A stretch of DNA of 64,000 bases, taken from contig NZ_CP016793.1 of NCBI RefSeq assembly GCF_001701025.1, positions 7,874,001-7,938,000 on the forward strand, read 5' to 3'. Positions 55,447 to 63,055 of this stretch are shown here, piece after piece. A program made the translations under genes and the position numbers. The stretch's first letter is position 1; the number at the start of each line of letters is the position of its first letter. The DNA is from Lentzea guizhouensis. GTDB taxonomy: Bacteria; Actinomycetota; Actinomycetes; Mycobacteriales; Pseudonocardiaceae. The notes beneath the pieces were generated by a model that searched no databases, had not been told where the DNA came from, and saw only the letters and a list, made by a program, of their open reading frames with translations.

Positions 55447-56355
55447 GTGTCCAGAAAACTCAGCGCGTTGACGATGACAGCTGCTCTGGTGGCGGCCGTG
55501 GTGGTGGTCGCGACCAACGCGGCTCAGGCGGACGACCTGGTCACGCACCACGAGTTCCAGGCGAACTGCTCGGTCACGCACCACCTCCCGGACGACCCGA
55601 TCGTCTTGCCGGGACTGCCGGGCGCGTCGCACCTCCACACGTTCCTCGGCAACCCGACCACCAACGCCCGCACCACCACCGACTCGTTGCGAGCGGGCCA
55701 GACCAACTGCAAGACGCCCGACGACAAGTCCGCGTACTGGTTCCCGTCGGTCTACAACGGCGACCAGCTCATCCCGCCGGACTTCCCGCAGGTCATCTAC
55801 TACAAGTCGGGCATCCTGAAGTACCAGGACGTCGTGCCGTTCCCGCCGGGCATCCGGTTCGTGGTCGGCAGCCCGAGCGCCACCCAGGAGCAGTTCCGCA
55901 CCGCCCCCGGCGCCGTGGAGGGCTGGGAGTGCGGCGACAGCTTCCACAACTACGACATCCCCGCCTGGTGCCCGCCCGGCACCCAGCTCAACATCCGGTA
56001 CCAGGCCCCCAGCTGCTGGAACGGCCGCGACCTCGACTCGGCGGACCACAAGTCGCACATGGCCTACCCGGACCGCGCGAGTCTGGTCTGCCCGTCGTCA
56101 CACCCGGTCGCGGTGCCGATGCTGGAGTTCAAGATGGCGTTCCCGGTGTCCGGTGACATGTCCCGCGTCCGGCTGTCCAGCGGCCGCGGCTACACCTGGC
56201 ACTACGACTTCATGAACGCCTGGGACGCGCCGACCCAGGCCGCGCTGGTCCGCCACTGCGTGAACGGTGGCCTGCAGTGCGACCCGCGTGGATATGATCT
56301 GTACAAGCCACACAGGGGTGCCGCGCTCGGACCGGACTACCGGTTGCCGCGGTGA
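55447..56355 (+). CDS. Secreted DUF1996-domain protein
   Basis: A 302-residue protein from GTG 55447 (AGGAGG, 7 bp upstream). The signal peptide (ending A-A-Q-A) is followed by a single DUF1996 domain: E-F-Q-A-N-C, H-L-H-T-F-L-G-N, T-N-C-K, Y-W-F-P-S-V-Y, W-E-C-G-D, P-S-C-W-N-G-R-D-L-D, H-M-A-Y-P and W-H-Y-D-F-M-N-A-W. The paired cysteines and conserved His/Asp residues suggest an extracellular enzyme or binding protein; fungal members are linked to polysaccharides. The operator upstream ties it to the plant-polysaccharide regulon. Function unknown. Confidence 0.85.
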   Translation: MSRKLSALTMTAALVAAVVVVATNAAQADDLVTHHEFQANCSVTHHLPDDPIVLPGLPGASHLHTFLGNPTTNARTTTDSLRAGQTNCKTPDDKSAYWFPSVYNGDQLIPPDFPQVIYYKSGILKYQDVVPFPPGIRFVVGSPSATQEQFRTAPGAVEGWECGDSFHNYDIPAWCPPGTQLNIRYQAPSCWNGRDLDSADHKSHMAYPDRASLVCPSSHPVAVPMLEFKMAFPVSGDMSRVRLSSGRGYTWHYDFMNAWDAPTQAALVRHCVNGGLQCDPRGYDLYKPHRGAALGPDYRLPR

Positions 56356-56379
56356 AGTCATCACGCTGACGTTGATCTC

Positions 56380-56417
56380 AAACATCCCAGGGCGCGTCCG
56401 CGCGCTCTGGGATGTTT
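56380..56417. terminator. Hairpin between DUF1996 and LacI-like genes (bidirectional)
   Basis: Stem 56380-56396 / 56401-56417: 17 bp with one G-T pair (AAACATCCCAGGGCGCG), 4-nt loop TCCG, T-rich on one side and A-rich on the other. It serves both convergent genes. Confidence 0.85.
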
Positions 56418-56439
56418 CGCGTTGAGGCCACTGTTTGCA

Positions 56440-57219
56440 CTAAATTTCGTGCCGTTCGCCATTCCGTTGCTGCAGGACCAGAGGGCCTGCCAGGGTCGCC
56501 CCCGCGACGAACTCGCATGCGAACAGCTCCTGCGGCACGCTCTGTGACCGGCTGGAGAGCAGCTGAACAGCATGACAGCCCGTCTCCCGCCTCGGCACAC
56601 GCATCCCGGTGATCTCCAAGCCGTCGTGCTCAGGCGTGTCCAGCGTCAGCACCGAGAGATGCCCTGGTACGGACAAACCCCGGCGACGCGCCGCACCGAT
56701 GAGTGCGACCGCGTCGTCGGGGTGTTCCGTGATCACCGCCGTCACGCCGATGCTCAGCAGCTGGTTCAACCACACCGCTGGTACGTGGACGCCATACAAG
56801 CCCAGAGCAGTGACGGCAGTGCGGAAACCATGCTGGCGCTCCACCGAGGCAGCTCCGTGCGTCAGTCCTAAGTAGACGATTCGCTGATGGCCGAGCTCCG
56901 CGACGCGCGCGACGAGCCCGCGCACACCCGCGGCGTAGTCGATGTCCACGTACGGGACCAGCCTGCCGGGACAGTCCCGCCGGCCGATCGACACGAACGG
57001 GATCGCGTGGTCGGCGAGGAAGGTCAGGTCGTGCTCGTCGACCGTCTGATCCAGAAGCACGCAGCCACTCATGGCCAGGTGTTCCGCGCCCGCGAAGCCG
57101 AAGTCGGCGCACAGGATCAGCCCGCTGCCGATCCGGTGCGCCTCGTCGGCAATGCCCGCCAGAGCGGGCGTGCTCTCGCCGGGCACGGTGTCCCGGGAGA
57201 GCACGCCGATCACGCTCAC
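56440..57219 (-). CDS. LacI-type sensor protein without HTH, coupled to the beta-helix gene
   Basis: A 259-residue protein from GTG 57219, whose first bases overlap the stop of the upstream gene (GTGA), so it is translationally coupled. It begins directly with V-S-V-I-G-V-L-S-R-D-T, the first strand of a LacI/periplasmic-binding sensor domain, then shows G-C-V-L-L-D-Q-T, I-P-F-V-S-I-G-R-R-D, Y-V-D-I-D-Y-A-A-G, G-H-Q-R-I-V-Y-L-G-L, A-V-I-T-E-H-P-D-D-A-V-A-L and S-V-L-T-L-D-T-P-E. There is no HTH and no signal peptide. It is the second HTH-less LacI protein in the window. A cytoplasmic sugar sensor, an antagonist of a full LacI protein, or a relic are all possible. Confidence 0.72.
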   Translation of the reverse strand: MSVIGVLSRDTVPGESTPALAGIADEAHRIGSGLILCADFGFAGAEHLAMSGCVLLDQTVDEHDLTFLADHAIPFVSIGRRDCPGRLVPYVDIDYAAGVRGLVARVAELGHQRIVYLGLTHGAASVERQHGFRTAVTALGLYGVHVPAVWLNQLLSIGVTAVITEHPDDAVALIGAARRRGLSVPGHLSVLTLDTPEHDGLEITGMRVPRRETGCHAVQLLSSRSQSVPQELFACEFVAGATLAGPLVLQQRNGERHEI

Positions 57220-59420
57220 GGATAGGCCACCAGGTAACGCACCTGGTTGGTGGCATTTGCGGCTCCGCCGGCGCCGTTGATGACGTTGGCGATGGTGCCC
57301 ACGCCACCGAGTGACACGGTGACGAGGTGGGTGAACCGGACTCCCGGCCTGTTCGGCGCCTCGAAGCCGTTGTCGGTCACGATGCTCGGATCGGCCTGGT
57401 TGAAGGCGTACACGCCGACGCCGAACGCCTGGTGGGTGGTCACGTTGTCCGAGACCTTGTACCCCGCCCAGCCGCGCTTGGAGCCGTTCATCCACGCCGC
57501 CTGGTTGGGCGGGTCGTACGGCAGCTCGTTCTGGTACAGGTAGACGCGGCCGCCGTTGCCGTTCCAGATCAGGTTGTGCTGCTGGTAGTGCTCGACGAAC
57601 AACCCGTACGCGATCACGTTGTCGCCGTTGACGACCACGCCGTTCTGGCCGGGGTTCGCCGTCCAGCTGACGCCCTCGCCGTGGTCGGCGCGCCACACCC
57701 AGGTGTGGTCGATGATCGTGTGCTGGCTGTTGACGCGCATGCTGACCGTCGCCTTGCCGGCCTGCGAGCCACCGACGCGCAGGTACACGTCGTGCAACGA
57801 GGTCGGGTTCGCCGCGTGCGAGGTGGCGCCGGAGTCACCGATCTCCAGCAGCACCGGGGAGTTCCGCACGCCGGCGTCGACCAGGAACCCGGCCAGCTTC
57901 ACACCGTCCACATCGGACGTCGTCAGCGCGGCCCTGCCCGTGGTGGGCGTCAGCGTCGCCAGCCCCAGCCCGAGCACGACGGTGTTCGGGCGGGTCACCC
58001 TGATCGTGTCGTCGAGCTGGTGGATGCCCGGCGTGAGCAGCAGGTGCTTGCCCTGCGTCAGCGCCGCGTTGATCGTGGCGGCCGGGGTGCCGGGCTTGAC
58101 GATGAAGAAGTCCGCCAGCGACACCGACGTGCCCGGGTTGCCGTTCTCCCAGCTCGTACCGCGCGAATTGGTGCGCAGCGCGGGCACGAAGACGCGGTAC
58201 TCACCGGAGCCGTCGAAGTACAGGTACGGCTTCTCCCGCGTCACCGGCGAGGTGTCCACGGTCGTGTGCGACGGGTTCGGGAAGTGGTTCGCGGGTGCGC
58301 CCTGGGTGCCGGCGAAGACCATGTTCCACACCGACCCAGACCAGCCGCCCGCCAGGTTGCTGTTGCGGGTCAGGAACTGCTGCTGCGACCCCGAGACGAC
58401 CACGCCGTCGATCTTGCTGTCCACGATCAGGCCGCCGCTGGCCCAGCCGTCGTAGCCGTTCCACAGGTGCGCCTGGCCGCGCAGGTGCATCCGGCGGTAC
58501 GCGGTGGCCTGCGAGACCGCCCAGCGCTCGATCTGGTTCGCGGGCAGCGTCACCGACAGGTTCTCCGCGCCGCGCCAGAAGTTCTGGGTCGCGTTGCCGA
58601 GGTTGTTCGGGTCGTCACCCTGCTGCAACCAGTCGGCCTCGACCCGGATGTGGCCGTTGATGTTCACGTCGTCCGGCATCAAGCCGAGACCGACGATCTG
58701 CGTGTAGAACCGCAGGTTCACATCAGCGTTGTACGAACCGGGCTTGAACAGCACGGCGTGGCGCTGCGGACCGAACTGGTTCGTCTTCATCTGCGCGGAG
58801 ATCGCGTCCAGGCGCGACTGCATCTCCGCCTGCGACGAGCCCGGCCCGTAGACGTACACGTTCGGCCCGAAGTCCGGGTTGCGCGGGTCCGTCGGCGTCA
58901 CACCGGGCGTGTCCGGGGTGGTGGCGTTGACGCTCAGCTCCCACAACGAATAGCCGTAGCCGGTGCCGCGCTGGGTACCCAGCACCCGCACGTACCGGCC
59001 GGTCCCGGAGACGTCGAGCGCCTGCGTGCCACCGGTTCCGGTCGTGGTCGAGTAGACGCTGCGCCACGAACCGGAGTCGGCGGCGTTGTCGCTCACCTGC
59101 ACCTGGAAAGCCCTGCCGTACGCGCCCTCCCAGCTCAGGGTGACGCGGCAGACCTGCTGGCTGGAGCCGAGGTCGACCTGCAGCCACTGCGGGTCGGAGA
59201 ACTGCGACGACCAGCGCGTACCCGCGTTGCCGTCGACAGCAGCGGAGGCGGGTGTTCCGCCGTTCTCCGTGGAGGACGCCGTGGCCGTCTTGTTGAGGGC
59301 GACGTTCGTGGTGCCGCACTCGGCGGCGGCGGCCGAGGTATGGGTGATCGCGGTTGCCGTGGTCACGAGACACAGGGTTGCGGCCACTGATGCGACTGCC
59401 CTGGACAGGGGAGAGCTCAT
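57216..59420 (-). CDS. Secreted CBM32 plus right-handed beta-helix protein
   Basis: A 734-residue protein from ATG 59420 with a signal peptide (ending S-A-A-A-A-E-C). Domain 1 is a CBM32/F5-8C module (~40-175: A-S-S-T-E-N-G-G-T-P-A-S-A-A-V-D-G-N, W-L-Q-V-D-L-G). After a T/P linker, residues ~190-734 form a parallel beta-helix (Y-T-Q-I-V-G-L-G, Q-H-T-I-I-D-H-T-W-V-W-R-A-D-H-G-E-G, N-V-I-A-Y-G-L-F-V-E-H-Y-Q-Q-H-N-L-I-W). The fold recalls GH55/GH87 glucanases and polysaccharide lyases, but I cannot name the catalytic residues. An operator is 63 bp upstream, and the HTH-less LacI-like gene is coupled downstream. Confidence 0.78.
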   Translation of the reverse strand: MSSPLSRAVASVAATLCLVTTATAITHTSAAAAECGTTNVALNKTATASSTENGGTPASAAVDGNAGTRWSSQFSDPQWLQVDLGSSQQVCRVTLSWEGAYGRAFQVQVSDNAADSGSWRSVYSTTTGTGGTQALDVSGTGRYVRVLGTQRGTGYGYSLWELSVNATTPDTPGVTPTDPRNPDFGPNVYVYGPGSSQAEMQSRLDAISAQMKTNQFGPQRHAVLFKPGSYNADVNLRFYTQIVGLGLMPDDVNINGHIRVEADWLQQGDDPNNLGNATQNFWRGAENLSVTLPANQIERWAVSQATAYRRMHLRGQAHLWNGYDGWASGGLIVDSKIDGVVVSGSQQQFLTRNSNLAGGWSGSVWNMVFAGTQGAPANHFPNPSHTTVDTSPVTREKPYLYFDGSGEYRVFVPALRTNSRGTSWENGNPGTSVSLADFFIVKPGTPAATINAALTQGKHLLLTPGIHQLDDTIRVTRPNTVVLGLGLATLTPTTGRAALTTSDVDGVKLAGFLVDAGVRNSPVLLEIGDSGATSHAANPTSLHDVYLRVGGSQAGKATVSMRVNSQHTIIDHTWVWRADHGEGVSWTANPGQNGVVVNGDNVIAYGLFVEHYQQHNLIWNGNGGRVYLYQNELPYDPPNQAAWMNGSKRGWAGYKVSDNVTTHQAFGVGVYAFNQADPSIVTDNGFEAPNRPGVRFTHLVTVSLGGVGTIANVINGAGGAANATNQVRYLVAYP

Positions 59421-59482
59421 GATCCTGCCTGACACGTTGGGGCGAGTGAGCCCGAGACGGTGGTGTCCGTGGCACCGGACAC

Positions 59483-59500
59483 CGGGAGAGCGCTCTCCCG
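59483..59500. promoter_or_regulatory. LacI-type operator CGGGAGAGCGCTCTCCCG
   Basis: A perfect 18-bp palindrome, 62 bp upstream of the beta-helix gene and just downstream of the LacI gene's 3' end. The longest match of the regulon's motif. Confidence 0.85.
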
Positions 59501-59530
59501 CAGATTAACGTCTGGTGTCGGGCAGGTCAA

Positions 59531-60544
59531 TCACGCGGAGCCTCTGATGACGAGTTCCGGTTCGAAGATGATGGATTTCGGGCGTTGTCCCGGGAAGTCG
59601 AGGCTCGCGAGCAGGAGCTCGGCCATTTTCGCCGCCATGGCTTCGACGGGTTGGCGAATGGTGGTCAGCGGCGGTCTGGACAGCAGAGCGGGCGCGCTGT
59701 CGTCGAACCCGACTACAGCCACGTCCTGGGGGATGCGCAGCTTGTGTTCCAGCAGCACGTCCACGGCACCTTGCGCCATCAGGTCGTTGGCCGCGAACAC
59801 GCCGTCCACCTCGGGGTACTCGGTGAGCAGACGCGTCATCGCCGCCTCGCCGCTGGCCGCGGTGAACCCGCCCTCGACGATCGGGACGTACGGGAACCCG
59901 TTGCGCGCCATGGCTTCCCGGAAGCCGTTAAGCCTGTCCTGGCTGGCGAACACGTTCAGCGGTCCCGAGATCGCGGCGACGTGCGTGCAGCCGATCTCGA
60001 CCAGTCGCGCGGCCGCGAGCCTGCCGCCCGCCTGGTGGTCGAGGTCGACGTAGCTGACCGGCATCGGCGTCCCCGGCCGGGCGTAGAGCACGGCGTGGAC
60101 GCCGGCCTCCAGCAGCTTGGCGGGTAGCGGGTCCGCGGCGTGCGTGGTCACCAACAACGCACCGTCCGCGCTGCCCTGCCGCAGGAACTGCACCACCTCG
60201 GCTCTGGAGTGGTCGGAGTCGGCGAGCATCAGCACCGGGTGGACGCCTCGGGTGCGCAGGAAGTCGACGACGCCGGCCGTGACACGTCCGAAGAACGGGT
60301 CCACGAAGACGTCCGAGCCCCCACCCGCACCAGAGATCACCAGTGCGACCGTCCCGGCTCGACGGGTGACGAGCGAGCGTGCTGCACGATTGGGCGTGTA
60401 CCCGGTCTGCTCGATCGCGCTGCGCACCATCTGCTGAATCTCAGGGTCGACGTTGCGGGTGCCGTTCACGACGCGCGAGACGGTCGCCCGGGACACTCCG
60501 GCGATCCGCGCGACGTCCTCGAGCGTGGGTGTGCCCTTGGTCAT
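59531..60544 (-). CDS. LacI-family regulator, probable binder of the GAGAGCGCTCTC sites
   Basis: A 337-residue protein from ATG 60544. N-terminal HTH: T-L-E-D-V-A-R-I-A-G-V-S-R-A-T-V-S-R-V-V-N-G-T-R-N-V. Sensor: V-A-L-V-I-S-G-A, F-F-G-R-V-T-A-G, V-D-G-V-F-A-A-N-D-L-M-A-Q and V-V-G-F-D-D-S-A-P-A-L-L-S-R-P-P-L-T-T-I-R-Q-P. This is the CebR-like group that represses glycoside-hydrolase genes by binding GGGAGCGCTCCC-type palindromes in actinomycetes. It lies 8 bp after the GH3 gene, and a variant operator (60564-60577) just upstream suggests self-regulation. Confidence 0.88.
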   Translation of the reverse strand: MTKGTPTLEDVARIAGVSRATVSRVVNGTRNVDPEIQQMVRSAIEQTGYTPNRAARSLVTRRAGTVALVISGAGGGSDVFVDPFFGRVTAGVVDFLRTRGVHPVLMLADSDHSRAEVVQFLRQGSADGALLVTTHAADPLPAKLLEAGVHAVLYARPGTPMPVSYVDLDHQAGGRLAAARLVEIGCTHVAAISGPLNVFASQDRLNGFREAMARNGFPYVPIVEGGFTAASGEAAMTRLLTEYPEVDGVFAANDLMAQGAVDVLLEHKLRIPQDVAVVGFDDSAPALLSRPPLTTIRQPVEAMAAKMAELLLASLDFPGQRPKSIIFEPELVIRGSA

Positions 60545-60552
60545 GATCCGTT

Positions 60553-62979
60553 TTACCACGGTTGGAGAGCGTTCTCCGACCTGAGGCACAGGGGTGTGTC
60601 ACCGGCGTTCGGGCCGATGAGCACGATGAACGCACCGGGCTCGACCAGCCACTTCCCCGTCCAGTGGCTGATCGCCCGCTCCGGCACTTCGATCACGGCT
60701 TCGGCCGTCTCTCCCGGTCCGGCGGTGACGACCGCGAAGCCGGCCAGCCACCGCTCGGGCCTCGCGACGGCGCTGTCCGGTCGTGACAGGTAGACCTGTA
60801 CCACCTCACGTCCACGACGCTCGCCTGTGTTGCGCAGCCTCACCCGGACCTCGTTGCGCTCGACGCGCGCTTCCTCGTAGTCCCAGGTGGTGTAGCCGAG
60901 GCCGTGGCCGAACCAGTACGCAGGCGGAGTGTGGTTCGCGGCCCACGCGCGGTACCCGATGTCGAGACCTTCGCGGTAGCGCAGTGATCCCGCCTCGGGC
61001 AGGAAGTCGTGGATTGGAACATCGCTTTCCGATCCTGGCCACGTCGTCGGCAACCGGCCGCCTGGTTCTCGATCACCGAGGAGCACGTCCGCGAGTCCGT
61101 TGCCGCCTTCCTGACCGGGAAACCACGTCACCAGCACAGCGGCGGCGTCCTCTCGCCACGGCAGTAGCACCGGACCACCCGAGTTGACCACCACAACGGT
61201 GTTCGGGTTCGCCTGGCACACCGCGCTCACCAACGCGTCCTGCTCACCAGGCAACTTCAGCGTGTGCCGATCGCACCCTTCGCTCTCGATCGAATCGGTG
61301 GTGCTGACCACGACCACGGCGGCATCGCACCGGCGTGCTGCCTCGACTGCGGCAGCGAAGTCCTCCGGCGGGCACGCCGGCGGCGGGTCAGCGGCCAGCA
61401 CCGAGGCCATTCCGCTGTCCTCGCCCAGCTCACGCCGAGCGACCAGCTCGACCTCGGTTCCCTCGGTGAGCCGCACCTCGGCGACGTGGTGAGGCGGACG
61501 GAGGTGCTTCACGGCTGGGTCGTCGGTGTCGACGGGCTGCACGACGTCGACCACACGGACACCGTCGACGTCGAGGGTGAGACGACCGTAGCCCGCGACA
61601 GCGAGCCGCCACAGGCCGGTGTTCGTGACGTGCAGGGCGCTGCTGATCTCGAGGACCTCGGCACCGGGCACCTCCTCGGTCTCCAGGATGCGGCCGGTCA
61701 GGCGGTGCTCGCGGAACAGCACCGCGTCGGCGGCACCGAGCACGCGCACCAGCACCGGGGCATCTACCGGGGTCGGGCGGTCGTGAATGCGGACGCCGGA
61801 GAGGTGTTCCACCTCCGTGACAGCCGAGAGAGCGGTGAACAGCGAGCTCGCGGCCGCCGGGTAGAGGCCGGAGCTGCCCCCGCCCTGCACGCGCGGTGCG
61901 GTGGCACCGGTGCCGAGCAACGCGATCCGGCAGGCGGCGGGAAGAGGGAGGATCCCGTTGTTGCGCAGGAGAACAGTGCTCGCGGACGCCGCTTCACGCA
62001 GCAGGGCGGCGTCCGCGTCGGAAGTCCCACCTCTTCCGGCCAGCGACTCGGTAGGTGCACCTGCCTGGGCCTCTGCGTCCGCCGAGCTTCGGTGCCCGCT
62101 CATCTCATTCCCGTCCAGACCCTCCAGCGCCCCGACCCGCGCGGCCAGTCGCAGCAGCCTGAGCACCTTCTCGTCGACCGCGGTCACCGCCACCTCCCCC
62201 GCTTCGACCGCGTCAACCAGCCGATCACCCCACGGGCCCCACGGACCCGGCATCGAGAGGTCCTGTCCGGCCTCCGCCGCCGCGACCGTCGAGCGCACCG
62301 CGCCCCAGTCGGACACCACCAGCCCGTCGAAACTCCACTCGTCCTTCAGAGGTGTGGTGAGCAGCGGGTTCTCCGACATCGAATGGCCGTTCACGCTGTT
62401 GTAGGCCGACATCACCGCCCACGCGCCGGCCTGCACCACCGCCTCGAACGGAGCCAGGTAGAGCTCGCGGAGAGTCCGTTCGCCGAGCTCGACGTCGTGG
62501 GTCAGCCGATCGGTCTCGGTCTCGTTGGCGACGAAGTGCTTCGGGGCGGCCGCGACACCCCCGGCCTGCACCCCCCGTACGTAGGCGACGCCGAGTCTGG
62601 CGGTGAGCAGCGGGTCCTCGGAGAAGCACTCGAAGTGCCGTCCTCCGTACGGCGTGCGGTGCAGGTTGAGCACCGGCGCCAGAAGCACGTCCACACCCTT
62701 GCGCCGGGCCTCGGCCGCCAGCAGCCCGCCCAGCCTTCCCACCAGGATCTCGTCCCAGGTCGCGGCCAGCGCCGTCGGCGACGGCAAGGCCAGTGACGTG
62801 CGGCGTTCATCCCAACCTGGACCTCGCACGCCCGCCGGGCCGTCGGAGAACGTCAGGGCGCGCAGGCCGATGGCAGGCTCGGCGCAACTGCGCCACACCG
62901 ACTCTCCCGACAGCAGCCGCACCTTGGCTCGCAGGTCGAGCTTGCCGACCAGGCGGACCAGCTCGTCGTCGTCGGGCAC
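60553..62979 (-). CDS. GH3 beta-glucosidase-family enzyme
   Basis: An 808-residue protein from GTG 62979 (GAGGAGG, 5 bp upstream). No signal peptide, so it is intracellular. N-terminal barrel: F-S-D-G-P-A-G-V-R-G, L-L-A-P-V-L-N-L-H-R-T-P-Y-G-G-R, F-E-C-F-S-E-D-P, K-H-F-V-A-N-E-T-E, nucleophile in L-V-V-S-D-W-G-A-V (Asp224). A PA14 domain (~360-480) is inserted in the middle, then the C-terminal alpha/beta sandwich (V-S-T-T-D-S-I-E-S-E-G-C-D-R) and a fibronectin-like end (G-R-E-V-V-Q-V-Y-L-S). The PA14 insertion marks the group that cleaves beta-1,2/1,3 or branched oligosaccharides. It hydrolyses imported oligosaccharides; the LacI gene follows on the same transcript. Confidence 0.9.
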   Translation of the reverse strand: MPDDDELVRLVGKLDLRAKVRLLSGESVWRSCAEPAIGLRALTFSDGPAGVRGPGWDERRTSLALPSPTALAATWDEILVGRLGGLLAAEARRKGVDVLLAPVLNLHRTPYGGRHFECFSEDPLLTARLGVAYVRGVQAGGVAAAPKHFVANETETDRLTHDVELGERTLRELYLAPFEAVVQAGAWAVMSAYNSVNGHSMSENPLLTTPLKDEWSFDGLVVSDWGAVRSTVAAAEAGQDLSMPGPWGPWGDRLVDAVEAGEVAVTAVDEKVLRLLRLAARVGALEGLDGNEMSGHRSSADAEAQAGAPTESLAGRGGTSDADAALLREAASASTVLLRNNGILPLPAACRIALLGTGATAPRVQGGGSSGLYPAAASSLFTALSAVTEVEHLSGVRIHDRPTPVDAPVLVRVLGAADAVLFREHRLTGRILETEEVPGAEVLEISSALHVTNTGLWRLAVAGYGRLTLDVDGVRVVDVVQPVDTDDPAVKHLRPPHHVAEVRLTEGTEVELVARRELGEDSGMASVLAADPPPACPPEDFAAAVEAARRCDAAVVVVSTTDSIESEGCDRHTLKLPGEQDALVSAVCQANPNTVVVVNSGGPVLLPWREDAAAVLVTWFPGQEGGNGLADVLLGDREPGGRLPTTWPGSESDVPIHDFLPEAGSLRYREGLDIGYRAWAANHTPPAYWFGHGLGYTTWDYEEARVERNEVRVRLRNTGERRGREVVQVYLSRPDSAVARPERWLAGFAVVTAGPGETAEAVIEVPERAISHWTGKWLVEPGAFIVLIGPNAGDTPLCLRSENALQPW
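60564..60577. promoter_or_regulatory. Variant LacI operator GGAGAGCGTTCTCC inside the GH3 3' end
   Basis: One position departs from the perfect palindrome (GCGTTC for GCGCTC). It sits in the last codons of the GH3 gene and 20-33 bp upstream of the LacI start, so a repressor bound here would act on its own gene or stall transcription coming from GH3. Confidence 0.65.
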
Positions 62980-62991
62980 CTGAACCTCCTC

Positions 62992-63005
62992 GGAGAGCGC
63001 TCTCC
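62992..63005. promoter_or_regulatory. LacI-type operator GGAGAGCGCTCTCC (GH3 promoter)
   Basis: A perfect 14-bp palindrome 12 bp upstream of the GH3 start, overlapping the ribosome-site region; binding would block initiation or early elongation. Confidence 0.82.
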
Positions 63006-63055
63006 AAAGAGTCGGGGTGGAGGACGCCGGTGTCAATGAGGCGGAAGGTCCCTTC

